Below, piece after piece: positions 34,305 to 45,775 of a stretch of DNA of 64,000 bases. Position numbers and translations under genes: made by a program. Under the pieces are notes generated by a model. The model had not been told where the DNA came from and made no database searches. It saw nothing but the letters and a program-made list of their open reading frames with translations. The stretch is taken from the NCBI GenBank assembly GCA_028023455.1, contig JAQFVV010000017.1:2673001-2737000 (forward strand). Direction: 5' to 3'. The stretch is from Epiperipatus broadwayi. Lineage: Eukaryota > Onychophora > Udeonychophora > Euonychophora > Peripatidae. Every line of letters starts with the position of its first letter. Position 1 is the first letter of the stretch.

Positions 34305-34490
34305 AACCATGTTTTCATCCTCTATATCATCATCATCAACCATTATCAATCCACTGCAGGATGTAGGTCTCTCCAAGTTCATTCTATCTTCTCTGATCTT
34401 TAGCTTCTCTTCTCCACATCATCCCTGCACACTTTCTTATTTCATCCATCTCACATGTGGTCTCTTTCTCATCTTTTATATAATCTCTCA
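34305..34490 (-). pseudogene. 3' end of a second RTE-like LINE, nested
   Basis: The minus strand gives MDEIRKCAGMMWRREAKDQ followed by ETYILQWIDNG, the last residues of an RTE-type ORF. It then ends in a TGATGATGATGAT tail, as RTE elements do. The same end occurs at 51.27-51.43 kb. It lies between the endonuclease and reverse transcriptase parts of the larger LINE, so it is either a separate 5'-truncated insertion or a rearrangement. Confidence 0.6.
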
Positions 34491-34917
34491 TAACTATTTT
34501 TTATCCTTTAAACAAATTTTCAGTATATTTTTTACCAATAATCACACACTTTCCTGTTTCCAAAAGTTTATTTTCTTACATAAAATTTTTTAATTTTTTT
34601 TCATATAACTGTTTAACTTTTCCAATATATTGTTTTCAATTTCTTCACTTATCATATTCATTCATTTTGCTTTCACAACTCTACAATTTGCTGTTATTAA
34701 ATTTTTGTTTTATATTGATCATAGTCTTTATGTCTAACTCTAGTTTTTTTTTAAATTATCCAATATTTATTGAGTCATCTATAGTTTGTAAGGTACCAAT
34801 GACATATTTTCAGTACCCTAGTCACAGCTGTTTTTATATATGCTTTAATACTCTTCAATCACATATTATCAACATCTATCATGGCAGTTTTATCATTAAA
34901 TTTTGTAGTTGTGTCAT
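34491..34917 (-). pseudogene. RTE-like LINE, linker between endonuclease and reverse transcriptase (decayed)
   Basis: The position is set by its neighbours on the same strand, the endonuclease upstream and the DIPVNL motif downstream. Translation is lysine- and asparagine-rich with many stops, and no residue pattern is diagnostic on its own. Confidence 0.4.
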
Positions 34918-34930
34918 GATCTTGTAATCT

Positions 34931-35381
34931 AGGCAGAACTCACTATACGTATTGCCATACACAGCAAGATAGAGTAATCAATGGATGCCAGAAGGCTTGT
35001 GCCTAAAATCCCCATCTAGTGCCCACTCATCCAATATTTCCAGACTAGTTTATGGCTTGTGGCCTTCGTCAGTGAGGAGCCTTGGATCTGAGAGCACTGC
35101 ACCTAAATCTTAGGATCTAATGCAATCCTCCAGCAGCCACCTTTTTTTAGATTCTAAGATCTATGTGCACTGCTTTCAGATCTAAGGCTCCTCACTGATG
35201 AAGGCCACAAACCACAAACTAGTCTGGGGATATTGGATGAGTAGGCACTGGATGGGGATTTTATGCACAAGCCTTCTGGCATCCATTGATTACTCTAGCT
35301 TGCTGTGTATGGCAATACATATAGTGAGTTTTGCCTGTTTTAACAACAATTATACACAAGCATAATAGGTTTTGGTCATGT
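34931..35381. repeat. Ribozyme-repeat family B, palindromic copy with target duplication
   Basis: GATCTTGTAATCT occurs at 34918-34930 and again at 35382-35394, bracketing a 451-bp insert that splits the LINE endonuclease from its linker. The insert is a palindrome: a minus half with a ribozyme zone at 35029-35086 (CTGACGA retained, GAAA changed to TAAA) and a plus half with one at 35181-35236 (CTGATGA retained, GAAA changed to CAAA). Both are predicted inactive through the same position, G12. The 13-14-bp duplication shows a real insertion event. Confidence 0.85.
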
Positions 35382-35394
35382 GATCTTGTAATCT

Positions 35395-36330
35395 ACTTAA
35401 ACCACATTCATTTTGATCAAATTTAAGCTATACTTTGTTAAAATAAATATAAGATCATCAGTCTGAGAATAATCATGACTAGACTGTATTTGATTCCTAT
35501 GCCATAGTTTGATTGAAATGTAATCAATCAAATATCGTTTAACATTTCCAGAAGCTTTCCATGAATAACTTCTTCTTTTAGGTACATCATAAAATATATT
35601 GGATACTCCCATCTGATGCTGCAAACAAAGTTCCATCAATTTGTTACCTTTTGAGTTTATACTACCTAAATCAAATCTGCCTACAGATCTTGAATTTTTA
35701 TGTGCATTCACAGACAAATTAAAATCACCCATCAAAACAATATTGAAGCTATAATGAATCTTCTAATTTTTCATAAATACTTTTAACTTCTTTATCCATA
35801 CAACCAGTAGAAAAATGTACCTATATCAATACCATATCTATTGGGTCTACTTTCATCTTGACCATTAAAATTATTTTACTTACATGTTAAGGGTTTAATG
35901 CATTAATCACTCATTAACCTCTTAGTATACGATCAACACCATTTCTTCTAAACTTATCACCATCACTATGGACTATTCTTCTTCTGAATTAAAATCACCA
36001 TCTAGTTTTAAATACACCTAAAATATTCACCTTATACTTTTTTTTTAGTCTGCTAGGTCACCATAACATCTTCATATTTCAATTACCTATCATAAATTTA
36101 TTATTTTCTTTGTGAAGATTTTGCAGGGTGATGACCTGATTAGCCTCATTTTTTCCACCCCTTCCAGATCTTGGTAAATAAATTCCATGATCAGCAAAGT
36201 AACAAATCTACTCATTCTTCTATAGCTGCTTATTATGGCATATCCAAGAAATGTTTAATGTAGAAGTTTCCCTTTGTCTTTTATTTTCTCATGTCATTAT
36301 CTATCTTAAGGTTCATCCATCTTTAGGAAA
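35395..36330 (-). pseudogene. RTE-like LINE AP endonuclease domain (decayed)
   Basis: The minus strand encodes MIGNWNMKMLW near 36095, corresponding to IGTWNVRTLY, then NILGVFKTRW. After gaps comes MGDFNLSV (35735), then GRFDLGSINSKGNKLMELC, VSNIFYDVPKRRSYSWKA and KRYLIDYISI. This is the endonuclease order of RTE elements: GDFN catalytic box, xFGLGxxNxxGxxLxxFC, PKRRxYTW, IDYI. The last 112 codons are open; upstream has stops. The frame ends at the family B insertion. Confidence 0.8.
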
Positions 36331-37100
36331 GATTTTTCTGCCTCAAGGACAAAGAAGTGCCCTATGTTTCTCTTAGCCCCATGAATTAAATTTTTCTCTT
36401 TAACTGATTACTGGCTATATTAATTTTCATGTTCTTGGTGACTACATAGGGTAACTTCAGATTGAATCAATACTGTCTCTAAATTATTATAGAATTGTTT
36501 AAAAAATAATTAAATGCTTTTTTTATATTAGAAATTTGTCATTACTATATAAAAAATTGTTATCTGAGAGTTATTTTTGAGTTTTCATGTTAAATGATAA
36601 ACTTAACTTTTAATTCTTTATATTGCTTATGAAGGTTACCACTCGTTTTATTATTCAGCCAATCAGAGATTGACATTTGTTTTCGCTCAAACAAGTCATT
36701 AATAGTGCAATAATTTTCAGAGAACTACTAAATATTCTTTATTAATGAACCAAAAACATACTTCTATTTACAATACATTTCTTCAAAACATTCCAAGCTT
36801 CAGGAACGATATCAAGTTCAAAAATTCAAATTAGCAATTTTATACTAAGATTAGCATTTTTTTTAAAATAAAGAATGACTATCAATTTTCCTAACAATGT
36901 ATTTAAAAGAGAGTTTATTTTTAATGTAACTTTCATTTAAAATTTGGAATATACTAATCTATAATCTGCTCTACTCCTCAATAATTTTGGGCTTGAATTT
37001 ACTGCTTCTACAAATCTTGTGCAGTAAAGGTTTTAAGTAAATAAAAAATTAAATTTCAATAGTATTGAAACATATTTTTTAAGTTTCTGAAATTAATATC
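36331..37100. other. No recognised feature
   Basis: AT-rich sequence with no supported gene or repeat. Confidence 0.4.
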
Positions 37101-37124
37101 AAAACAATTATAATAGCATTTTTC

Positions 37125-37475
37125 ACTTTATTCATCTAGAAATTTCAAAAATACTAAAGAGTAAATTAGATCTCACGATGAATTCAACAATGTAAAGTTG
37201 ACCAAATTCACCACTTCCTTTATTTTTCTGTAATATCTTATATAAATGCAAGTTATCCATTCTACTTTGAACATATTTTAACAAAAAACTTGAGATTGTA
37301 CATACATTTGTATCCAATCTTATGTTTCGACTGTTCTGCAATCTTCTTCAGAGCCATTTTTACTTTAATTAAAAGTGGCTCTGAAGAAGACTGCCAAACA
37401 GTCAAAATATAAGATTGGATATGAATATATGTACAATAAAAAGATTTTTGTTAAAAAGTGTTCAGAATAGATAAA
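37125..37475. repeat. Fold-back repeat with CTGAAGAAG...GAAAC motif
   Basis: The arms contain ATCCAATCTTATGTTTCGAC (37312) and the diverged complement CAAAATATAAGATTGGAT (37402), plus GGCTCTGAAGAAGA (37376) and TCTTCTTCAGAGCC (37342). On the minus strand the order is CTGAAGAAG, GATTG, loop, CAGTC, GAAACAT. The same motif occurs in fold-backs at 38.2, 54.8, 55.6 and 56.2 kb, the last next to a PLE tail. Confidence 0.7.
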
Positions 37476-38102
37476 TAACATAAAGTTTCCTTTCTTTCAG
37501 TGATCTGCCTTTTTTGACAAGTTTATAGCCATCTTGTTCAGTAGAATTTATTTTCAGATAATGTTTCATTAAGAGCAGCTACATAAATATCAACCTTTGA
37601 TAGATTATCTTTATCAAGAACATTTCAATTTATCTGTGTCATTTAACCATTATTGATATTACAATTATTTCTACACATTGAATTAATAGTTAGTCAGTCT
37701 TTGGAAGGTAGACAAATGTTGGGTGTCATACTTCTTTGACCAATTCTTCTAGCTTCCTAACAAGTTTACAAAGAGGGAAAGAGAGATGCCGTAATAAAGC
37801 TATATAAACATGCACTCATTTGCAGTGTAAAACTTTAAATTTAGTTCTAAAGTGTGATTTATTATTGATTATATTTCCTTGTGCAAAATCATAGCAAAGT
37901 TTTTTCAGTTTGTCTGCACAGTTAATGCAAAAAATGCTTGATTATAGAAGAAGTTTATGATGTTTAGTATCTAGGCAACCTAAAAGGCATAATAAAAATA
38001 AAAAGACAATGAGTTAAAATAAACATAAAAAACTAATATTATTTTTAATACAAGTTAAAAGTGATTTCATTATTAACTACTCTTTCTTATTATTGTCAAA
38101 TA

Positions 38103-38415
38103 TATACCATATAATACTAAATTATCCATGCACTTTACTACTGTTACGCAATGCTTTATTTACCACCCTCTTTTATAGTTTACAGTTTTGATTGCCCCAA
38201 CAATCTTCTTCAGAACTTTTATATCTTCTAACTTCAACTGTTAAGTTACACAATGCTTTATTTTATCACCCTCTTTTATGGTTTATAGTTAAAAGTTGAA
38301 GTTAGGAGATATAAATGTTCTGAAGAAGATTGTCAGGGCAATCGAAACTGTAAACTGTAAAAGAGGGTGGTAAATAAAGCATTGTATAGAACATGGATAA
38401 TTTAGTATTATATGA
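38103..38415. repeat. Fold-back repeat with CTGAAGAAG...GAAAC motif
   Basis: Outer arms ATATAATACTAAATTATCCA and TGGATAATTTAGTATTATAT pair almost perfectly. Inside are AATGCTTTATTTACCACCCT and its complement. Each arm holds the motif TTCTGAAGAAGATTG plus GCAATCGAAACTG (or the decayed CAATCAAAAC). Total about 310 bp. No coding content. Confidence 0.8.
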
Positions 38416-38419
38416 TTTT

Positions 38420-39300
38420 ATTATTGAGATATAACAACTTCAGAGACATCCAGTTTAAAGATTCTCAGAAAATCCAGAAAATACTTGACAAGATTATAAA
38501 ACTACGAAGTATATTCAAGTATGTGCTTCGAATATATATAAAACTATAAAGTATGTTTTTCATATGTTTATATAAAACTATGAAGTATGGTATGTTCTTG
38601 ATATCAGATGCAGAATATAATACTATGGAATCTGTTTCTGTAAAAGTATATCTTTGTAAGACTATGACAATAATTTTTTTTAAAAATGCATTTATGAAAA
38701 ATGCCTTTACATTATCAAGATTATCTGCATAATGATGTAATGTTGGTTATTTTTATTGAAAGGATATGATAATGTAGAATGGTATGAAAAGCTGCAATTA
38801 GGCGAGTCATTAAATTTTGTCAAAAAGAAATGTTTGCTGCTGAAGAAAATTAAAAAATTAAAAGTAAACAGAGGTCTTCAACATTTTCACACCTACGGAA
38901 CGGTAAAAATAAGGATAAAGTTTCACAGACCTGGCAGAAGTCTATAGATAAATATTCTTAAAGATGTAAACTGCTTAGCTTTAGATGAGCATAATTGTTA
39001 TAACTGATCAAAACAACAATGTTAAATATATAAAATGAAGTTATATATATATGGAGTTTGTATAATAAAAAACTTTTTTTTTAATTTAAATTTTTTTAGA
39101 AAAGTAATTAAAAATTTAATTCTATCTCCATTTCCCATAAACATCTGTGGTAACTAGAAAAACAAATTAATTTATGTATGATCGATTAGATTTTGTTTTC
39201 ATTCTGTTTTTTTTAATTGGGTAAAAATGAGATGAAAAAAATAAATAATAATTGTTTATATTAATTAAAAGTTTAAGCTCTTATTATTTTGTTATTACAA
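38420..39300. other. No recognised feature
   Basis: AT-rich sequence with short degenerate repeats of TATAAAACTATGAAGTATG near 38495-38590. Otherwise nothing supported. Confidence 0.4.
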
Positions 39301-39307
39301 ACTTTTC

Positions 39308-39388
39308 TGCCAGTCTATCACGGACTGGTAAAAAAACTTCTGCGCCCGGCACCCATCCGTGAACCAAAGGTTGAATACCACTGGACTA
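39308..39388 (-). mobile_element. hAT-like terminal fragment
   Basis: The minus strand opens with CAGTGGTATTCAACCTTTGG, close to the CAGTGGTTCTCAACC terminus of many hAT elements. It continues through GGTTCACGGATGGGTGCCGG to CCAGTCCGTGATAGACTGG. No second terminus is found nearby, so it is a truncated end. It stands out by GC content from its surroundings. Confidence 0.5.
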
Positions 39389-39399
39389 AGGGACCAACG

Positions 39400-40535
39400 T
39401 GACATATGTGGAAGTATATGAGATTTATAGATTTGTTAGCATAGACATCATAATATTCATTTTTACTTTTTCCCGTTTTTTTTTTATAATTCTGTAATAT
39501 AAAATGGCCATGCCCATTTAGGAACAACTGATAATAAAAAATTTAATAAGGCAAAATATAAAAATACATTTCTTTAAACCACATTTATTATATGACTTAT
39601 TAAGATGCCAGATCAAATCGATTGAAATATAAAGCAAATTTATTTAAAGTATATATTTTATAACACACAATTATTTATATATAATAACATTCGCTTTCAA
39701 TTTTTTTTTTTAACTTCGTAATTAAACATGAGAAATCAATTTTCTGTCGCATACCCAAAAATAAAAATAAAAAATGTAGATATAAAGAAACATTCATAAA
39801 AATAATAAACAACACTTATCGCAACTTGTTGTTGTTCTCAAGAGTAAAAAAAATGTCATTACAAACCAGTTATCAGCCAACATTTTCCTTCCAGACTACT
39901 TTTTTTTAATTTCCTGGTTATTATCAATTTTGCTTTTTCCAGAAAACAAACATATATACTGGAAATATATATAATATGGAGATATCAGATACGCATGTTT
40001 ATCGCAAATACACATTCTTTAGTATACATAATAATATTACTTAAGACTAAAATAAAACAATATTAAAATTAAGTGAAATAAAGCTATCTATTGATGCAAC
40101 TCTTAAACTAATCCTCATAAAATTGACAATAGTTGGGAGATATAGCCCATATATCTTACAGGCATATTTTATATCTTTACTAACAGAATATATGATTTGA
40201 TTTGTAATCTTCATTTTAAACATTAATAACATAAAATCGGATGATTATCTGCAGATTACAATGCTTTTATCTGTTATAAGATGATTTGTTTATCAAACTA
40301 TCAGTACAAACGTCTTTCGTGAATTTTTTTCCACAATATATATATATTATTTTACTATCATGAATATTTGAAGCATAGTTAATTTCATTTTTCAAAGCTG
40401 TTGTCTGAAGACAGTTTTACCTATAATTGTAGATAACAGACAACATCTTTCTTTGTTAGCAAAAAAAAAAAAAAAGAGGTAATTTAGGTAGTAACACCAG
40501 CGAGATTTTACTTACATTAGTTACAGTAGATTGCA
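39400..40535. other. No recognised feature
   Basis: AT-rich sequence. No supported gene or repeat. Confidence 0.4.
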
Positions 40536-40540
40536 TTAAT

Positions 40541-40985
40541 ACATTGTACAGGCTTAAACCTGCATTTATATATGTAATATATGCGGGGTTTGAATGCATT
40601 ATATGATCTGTTATTTATTTCATATATATAAATAAACCAGTCCTAGTCGAAGGTTTTTTAAAAAATATAAATTCCAATCTTGCTTCCACTGATCAATAAG
40701 TTTTATAAAGTACTCATAGAATGTTTATAAAAGGGGGGGGGGCATTACAATATGCTTCTTTTATTAAACAAACTAATATTTGAAATACAGGCATTCTTCA
40801 TTATACCTGGAACCTAATTGTAAACATAGGGGATTTGAACTGAGACTTTCAAGCACTCTTCCACCATCCGCACCATTTTATACCAGTGATACACATAAAC
40901 ACACACATGTAGAAAAGATAAATAATCACCAATATACATGTTTCGTGTTAAACCAGCACTCAACAGTTGGTCCAGATTATCATTT

Positions 40986-41029
<44 letters not shown>

Positions 41030-41230
41030 ATCAGTGCTCATTTTATATTAAGATAGAAAATCTTCATACTTTAATGGAAAGGCTTCAATCTATTCCAACT
41101 TTTCAATCATCCATACCATTGAAAATCTGATGATGGAAAGGCTAAATCCCATGCTGATGCCAATATTATTGCCATGTTCATGTTGACCTCAAGTCACTCT
41201 GATCCCTCATGTATAGAACATTATCCATTT
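40541..41230 (-). repeat. Ribozyme-repeat family A, minus units of an inverted pair
   Basis: A head fragment (TACAGGCTTAAACCTGCA, 40549) precedes a unit from about 40767. It carries GGGGATTTGAACTGAGACTTT, the ribozyme zone (40923-40978) and AATATTATTGCCATGTTCATG. This is the only copy that keeps the CACGAAAC junction (as GTTTCGTG in plus sense), but the core reads CTGTTGA, with A6 lost. A (CA)n/(TA)n tract expands the spacer at 40987-41028. Confidence 0.75.
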
Positions 41231-41790
41231 ATCTTTTTTTTATGTGTGTGGTCATGTATATTGGTGGTATGAGATAGTGTGGATGGTCAAAGGGTGGCTC
41301 CAGGTATATGAAGAATGCCTGTATTTCAAATATTTGCACATTAAGCCTGCATCCTGCCTATCCCTCCCTCTTCTATGTATTTAAATGGATAAGGTCCATG
41401 AGGGGTCAGTGACTTGAGGTCAACATGAGCATGGCAATAATATTGGCATCAGCATGGGATTTGGTCTTTCTGTCATTAGATTTTCAATGGTATGGATGGT
41501 TGAAAAGTTAGAAGTTGGAGTATATTGAAGCCTGTCCTTTAAGGTATGAAAATTTGCTATCTTAATATAAACTGAGCACTGATTATATATATGTGTGGGA
41601 GATGATAATCTGGATGAATTGATGAGTGCTGGTTTAACACAAAATATGTGTATTGGTGATTATTTATCTTTTCTACATGTGTGTGGACATGTGTATTAGT
41701 GGTATGAGATAGTGTGGATGGTTGAAGGGTTCTTGAAAGTCTGAGTTCAAATCCCCTACATTTATACACAAACTAATATAAATTCTATAT
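41231..41790 (+). repeat. Ribozyme-repeat family A, plus unit of an inverted pair
   Basis: The unit faces the previous one. It includes GAAGAATGCCTGTATTTCAA (complement of 40767-40795), AATAATATTGGCATCAGCAT, the ribozyme zone (41606-41660: TTGATGA and CACAAAA, both off consensus) and the B-box-like GAGTTCAAATCCC (41743-41755). An A-box-like TGGTTGAAGGG lies about 20 bases before the B box, which is closer than in real tRNAs. Confidence 0.75.
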
Positions 41791-41799
41791 ATGTGGTAA

Positions 41800-42540
41800 T
41801 ATGTTGCACTATTTCTATCATATATCATTAAATGTTAAATGTCTAGAAAATTTTAAACTTTATTTGATACTTTTTAGAATCTGTAATACAGAACTTTGCC
41901 AGACATTTCTGTTTTAATTATCCATTTCTAGGGAAGTCAAAAAATCTTGCAAACAATATGGCTGACTATCATATTTATTTATTTTTTTACTTTATATTTT
42001 AATATGATTATAAAAAAACACAAAAGTAAATACATACAACTACAAATAATTAAACAAAATTTAATAGAGTGCCAAATGAAAAAAATGGTAAAGAAAAGTA
42101 TAACAAATGGGTGTGTTATAAATGTGGATTCTTCATGCCAGAGGGTATAAATCTTTAATAACATGGATACTTCCATAGAATCTATGAAATGGAAGTTCAC
42201 TGGGCAATTTGGAAATACTGCATTGTATTTTCATTTGTCATTGGAATATTCCAAATTTTAATCATTTAGGATAAATTTTCACACAAAAAATGTAAGTAAA
42301 AGGTCCATAAAAATATTATGATAAATGGAACAAAATGATGTTAAATAATGATGACAATATTCACAGTTATGAATTTATATGTGAACGAAATTTATAAGAC
42401 ATTTACTAACACTTTTAAAGTAACAGTAACTTATAATTATTTTTTAAAATATTTAAATTTAACAAATAACACATGTTAGGTAAAATATTTTAGAGAGAAT
42501 AAATAAATACTTGATGCCCCTGAAAATGGATAATTAAAAA
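41800..42540. other. No recognised feature
   Basis: AT-rich sequence without a supported gene or repeat. Confidence 0.4.
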
Positions 42541-42544
42541 AAAA

Positions 42545-43525
42545 CACCCAGTGAACTTCAGTATTACAGATTCTACAAAAGTATCTTTTATTTAAACTTT
42601 TCCGAATACAAACAACTGTTAGTAATAACACACAAATTAGTAGATGACATTGATTAACCTTTTAAGTGGTTGTTACTTTATTGGTCAAATGAGGTAAAAA
42701 AGTCAAATTTAATTGAACAAGACACAAACTCAACTGTCAAAATATATTAATCTTTTAATATTATATTCACTTTAGACTCGTTTGTAAAAAGTATATTAAT
42801 AATTTGTCAGGTTATGAAAGTGAACGAATGTTTTTTCAAAAATAAATTTCTATATTCTATAGTGGCAAATTTAAAAGTGAAAGTTAGTAATGAATTAAAA
42901 AGAGTTGCTGACATAAATGTTTTTTTTTTTTCAGTTTTACGTTACGAAAAAGTAAATTTTTTTTTTGCTAAAATCTTAAAGATTTTTACTAAAATCTTAA
43001 ATATTTTTCTAAAATAATTTTATTTTTTAGCGTTTTTTATCAAAATGATTTATAATTTGTCAAAAAATACTTTTATAATGGTCTAAAACATTTGTTTATC
43101 ATTTTTGAAATGAAAATCTTAGCGTTTTTCTTTGATTAGGTGGTTTCTTTCTCCTTGACAGCCAATCAGAATGTCCTTGATGGCTAAGAGCCAATGTACA
43201 TCAAGCTTTCTTCTTTGTTAAGCTTTACTGGCAGTTTTATTGATTTTTTACTTGTAAAATAATTCAAAAGATGGCAGCATCTTACAGAAATTTTTAAAAT
43301 CTTTCCAATGACCGTAAAATCTTCATTCTAGCACTAGAAATGATAGAATTGGAGTGATGCCAAGCATATATGAGTCCAACTCGAAGATTCCAGCAAAGGA
43401 TTTAATAGACAACACAGATTAGTACTTTACCTGCATTACCTACTAACTTGTGTGTTATTATTAATAGTTGTTTGTATTTGGAAAAGTTTAAATAAAGTTT
43501 AAAATTTTCTAGACATTCAATATTT
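42545..43525. repeat. Inverted repeat ends enclosing about 0.8 kb
   Basis: TTTAAACTTTTCCGAATACA and AACAACTGTTAGTAATAACA at 42591-42635 are the reverse complement of 43440-43503 (TGTTATTATTAATAGTTGTT, TATTTGGAAAAGTTTAAA). The interior is T-rich with several TTAGCGTTTTT motifs and no coding relic. A related single end occurs at 56.13-56.20 kb beside the PLE tail, so these may be PLE or SINE termini. Confidence 0.55.
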
Positions 43526-43529
43526 ACTG

Positions 43530-44250
43530 ATAAATGATGTAAATAGTTTAATATGTTTTCACATCTAAAATACCATCATCATAAATGTTCATGCAAACAC
43601 TAATATAAATGTAATTTTTATAAAACTCAATTAAGTAAAGATATATTAAATTTTCTGCCAAAACAAAATAATAATTTTACATGATATATATATAACCATA
43701 ATAGATTATTATATACAATCTTTCAATCCACAGAAATACTTTCATTTAATTCCTTAATCCTTATCAATTGCCATTAAATTAAAAAAAACAACAACAACAG
43801 AAGCAAATGAATGTTCTCATGGATAAAAGACGTTTTATAAACATGTTTTTGGGAGCAACCACATTTAATTTAATAAAATATTATTAAAGTAAATAAATCA
43901 ATATTTTAAAGAGATAACACTTGTTTTCAACATGATGAAAAAACAGTAGCAGAGACAATTGAATCATATGGTTGTTATATCATATTGAATAGTTTGACAC
44001 AAATTTGGAAATATTCTTCATACCCATATGCATGAAGATACTTTTCCAAATTAATGGCAATTTCATTGTTTATCATATTTGCTAATGCAATTTATTTTTT
44101 AAATTTTAATAGCCACTCTAAATACTCTTTAGTTATAGTTTTGCATGTTGATATGATTTTAGTAGTTGAGAAATATATGTAATGGCCAGTGTCCAAAACA
44201 TGGAGAGCAAGTGCTGAAGATATTATATATTTTTTAATATTATTTAATTA
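43530..44250. other. Mostly unrecognised
   Basis: AATCTTTCAATCCACAGAAA and TTCCTTAATCCTTATCAATT near 43717-43765 recur in diverged form at 44537-44590, so a small repeat is present. Nothing else is supported. Confidence 0.4.
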
Positions 44251-44700
44251 AATACAGTTGCTCTCAAAACATGTTTTATATATATTATTAAAATCAGTCA
44301 AAGACAATCCCAATATCATTAACAATCAAACAATTTCAATCTGTTGTTATGGTTGCCTTGACAACAGATTGAGATTGTTTGATTGCTAATAATATTAGGA
44401 TTGTCTAAGTGTTGACTGATTTTAATGATTACTTATAAATCCATTTAGTTCTTGAGGATTATTACACTTAATATATAAAGTATCCATTAATTAAAACCTA
44501 TTGTCATAACAATTAACCCTAATCAATATAACAGTTTTTCAATCTGCAAAAGTACTTTCAGTTAATTCCTTAACCCTCCTCAACTGCCATTAAATTCAAA
44601 AGCATAATGGTTCCACTTTTTTAAAATTTAATGTTGAAGAGGTTTAAGGGATTAACCAAAAGCATGTGAATTGAAAGACTATATATAATAGTTAATTACC
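44250..44700. repeat. Two adjacent palindromes
   Basis: The first (44290-44412) pairs AAAATCAGTCAAAGACAATC with GATTGTCTAAGTGTTGACTG and, near its centre, CAATCTGTTGT with ACAACAGATTG. The second (44525-44690) pairs TTTTTCAATCTGCAAAAGTA and TTCCTTAACCCTCCTCAAC with GTTGAAGAGGTTTAAGG and GTGAATTGAAAGAC. Relatives occur at 2.76 and 43.7 kb. Confidence 0.6.
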
Positions 44701-44712
44701 ATTAGTATTTTT

Positions 44713-44718
<6 letters not shown>

Positions 44719-44790
<72 letters not shown>
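44719..44790. repeat. (TA)n microsatellite
   Basis: Two long TA runs are separated by ACA. Simple sequence that can form a cruciform. Confidence 0.9.
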
Positions 44791-44792
<2 letters not shown>

Positions 44793-44837
44793 TACAAGTC
44801 TAATTTATATACTTGGTGTTTTAGATATAATTATCAT

Positions 44838-45775
44838 TAAACATCACATGATCACCATTTCTTATGCCTGCTTACAACTGTTATTAAAACAGGCAAAAAT
44901 CTTCATAAAGTAGTGCCATTCAGTGCAAGCCAGAATAATCAATGAATTCCAGAAGGCTTGTGCATAAATCCCTATCTAGTGCCTACTCATCCAATATTTC
45001 CAGACTAGTTTTTAGCTTGTGGTTGAGGGACCTAGGATCTGAGAACACTGCACTTAGATCTTAAGATATAATGCAACCCTCATAGTTTTGTAGTTAAATA
45101 GAGATAAAAGGTGGCTGCTGGAGGCTTGCATTAGAACCTAGGATCTGGGTATAATGCTCTCAGATCCAAGGTTTCTCAGCCACAAGCTAGAAACTAGTCT
45201 TGGTATATTGAATGAGTAGGCACTGAATACAGATTTTATGCACAAACCTTCTAGCATTCATTGATTACTCCAGTTTGCACTGATTGGCACCACTGTATGG
45301 AGTTTGCCTGTTTTAATAACAGTTATGAGCAAGCATGGGAAATGGTGATCATGCAATGTTAGTGGTTTAATACCAATCCTGCTTAATAGGATAGTTGTGG
45401 CTATGATTATTAAATAACAAAAGTCACCAAAATGTATGGGGTACTGAATTGAGTTTTGACTTATATGACTATATAATCTAAAAAGCTTGGATTGAAAATA
45501 GTGTTTTTAATTTTAGACTCATAGTCTTGTAGTTAAGTAGAGATTAAAGATGGCTGCTAGAGGGTTGCATTAGATCCTAAGATGTAGGTGCAGTGCTCTC
45601 AGACCCAAGGCTTCTCACTGATTAAAGCCACAATCTAGAAGCTACTTTGAGGATAGTGGATGGGTAGGCACTAGATAGGAATTTTAGGCACAAGCCTTCT
45701 GGCATCCATTGACTATTCTGGCTTGCATTGAATGGCACTACTGTATGGTGAGTTTTGACTGTTTTTATCATTGAT
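44838..45775. repeat. Ribozyme-repeat family B cluster: one inverted and two tandem units
   Basis: A minus half unit (44842-45060) faces two plus units (45100-45330 and 45330-45770). Ribozyme zones are 44992-45056 (minus, CTGATGA region deleted), 45160-45216 (plus, CTGATGA deleted but GAAACTAGTC kept) and 45598-45660 (plus, CTGATTA and GAAG). The corresponding cleavage positions of the two plus units are about 448 bp apart, giving the tandem unit length. Confidence 0.8.

Noticed and set aside
38319-38350. CTGAAGAAG...GAAAC as a true hammerhead
   Set aside because: There is an unpaired extra A before stem II, and no stem III with UH or stem I can be drawn after GAAA. Kept only as a covarying hairpin motif.
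40780-41130. 116-codon frame as a gene
   Set aside because: It runs through a family A repeat and a (CA)n/(TA)n tract (THTHTHTHIYIYIYI), so it is repeat-derived.
44719-44790. Long TA palindrome as a replication or recombination signal
   Set aside because: Simple dinucleotide repeats of this size are common in AT-rich animal DNA. No neighbouring motif supports a function.
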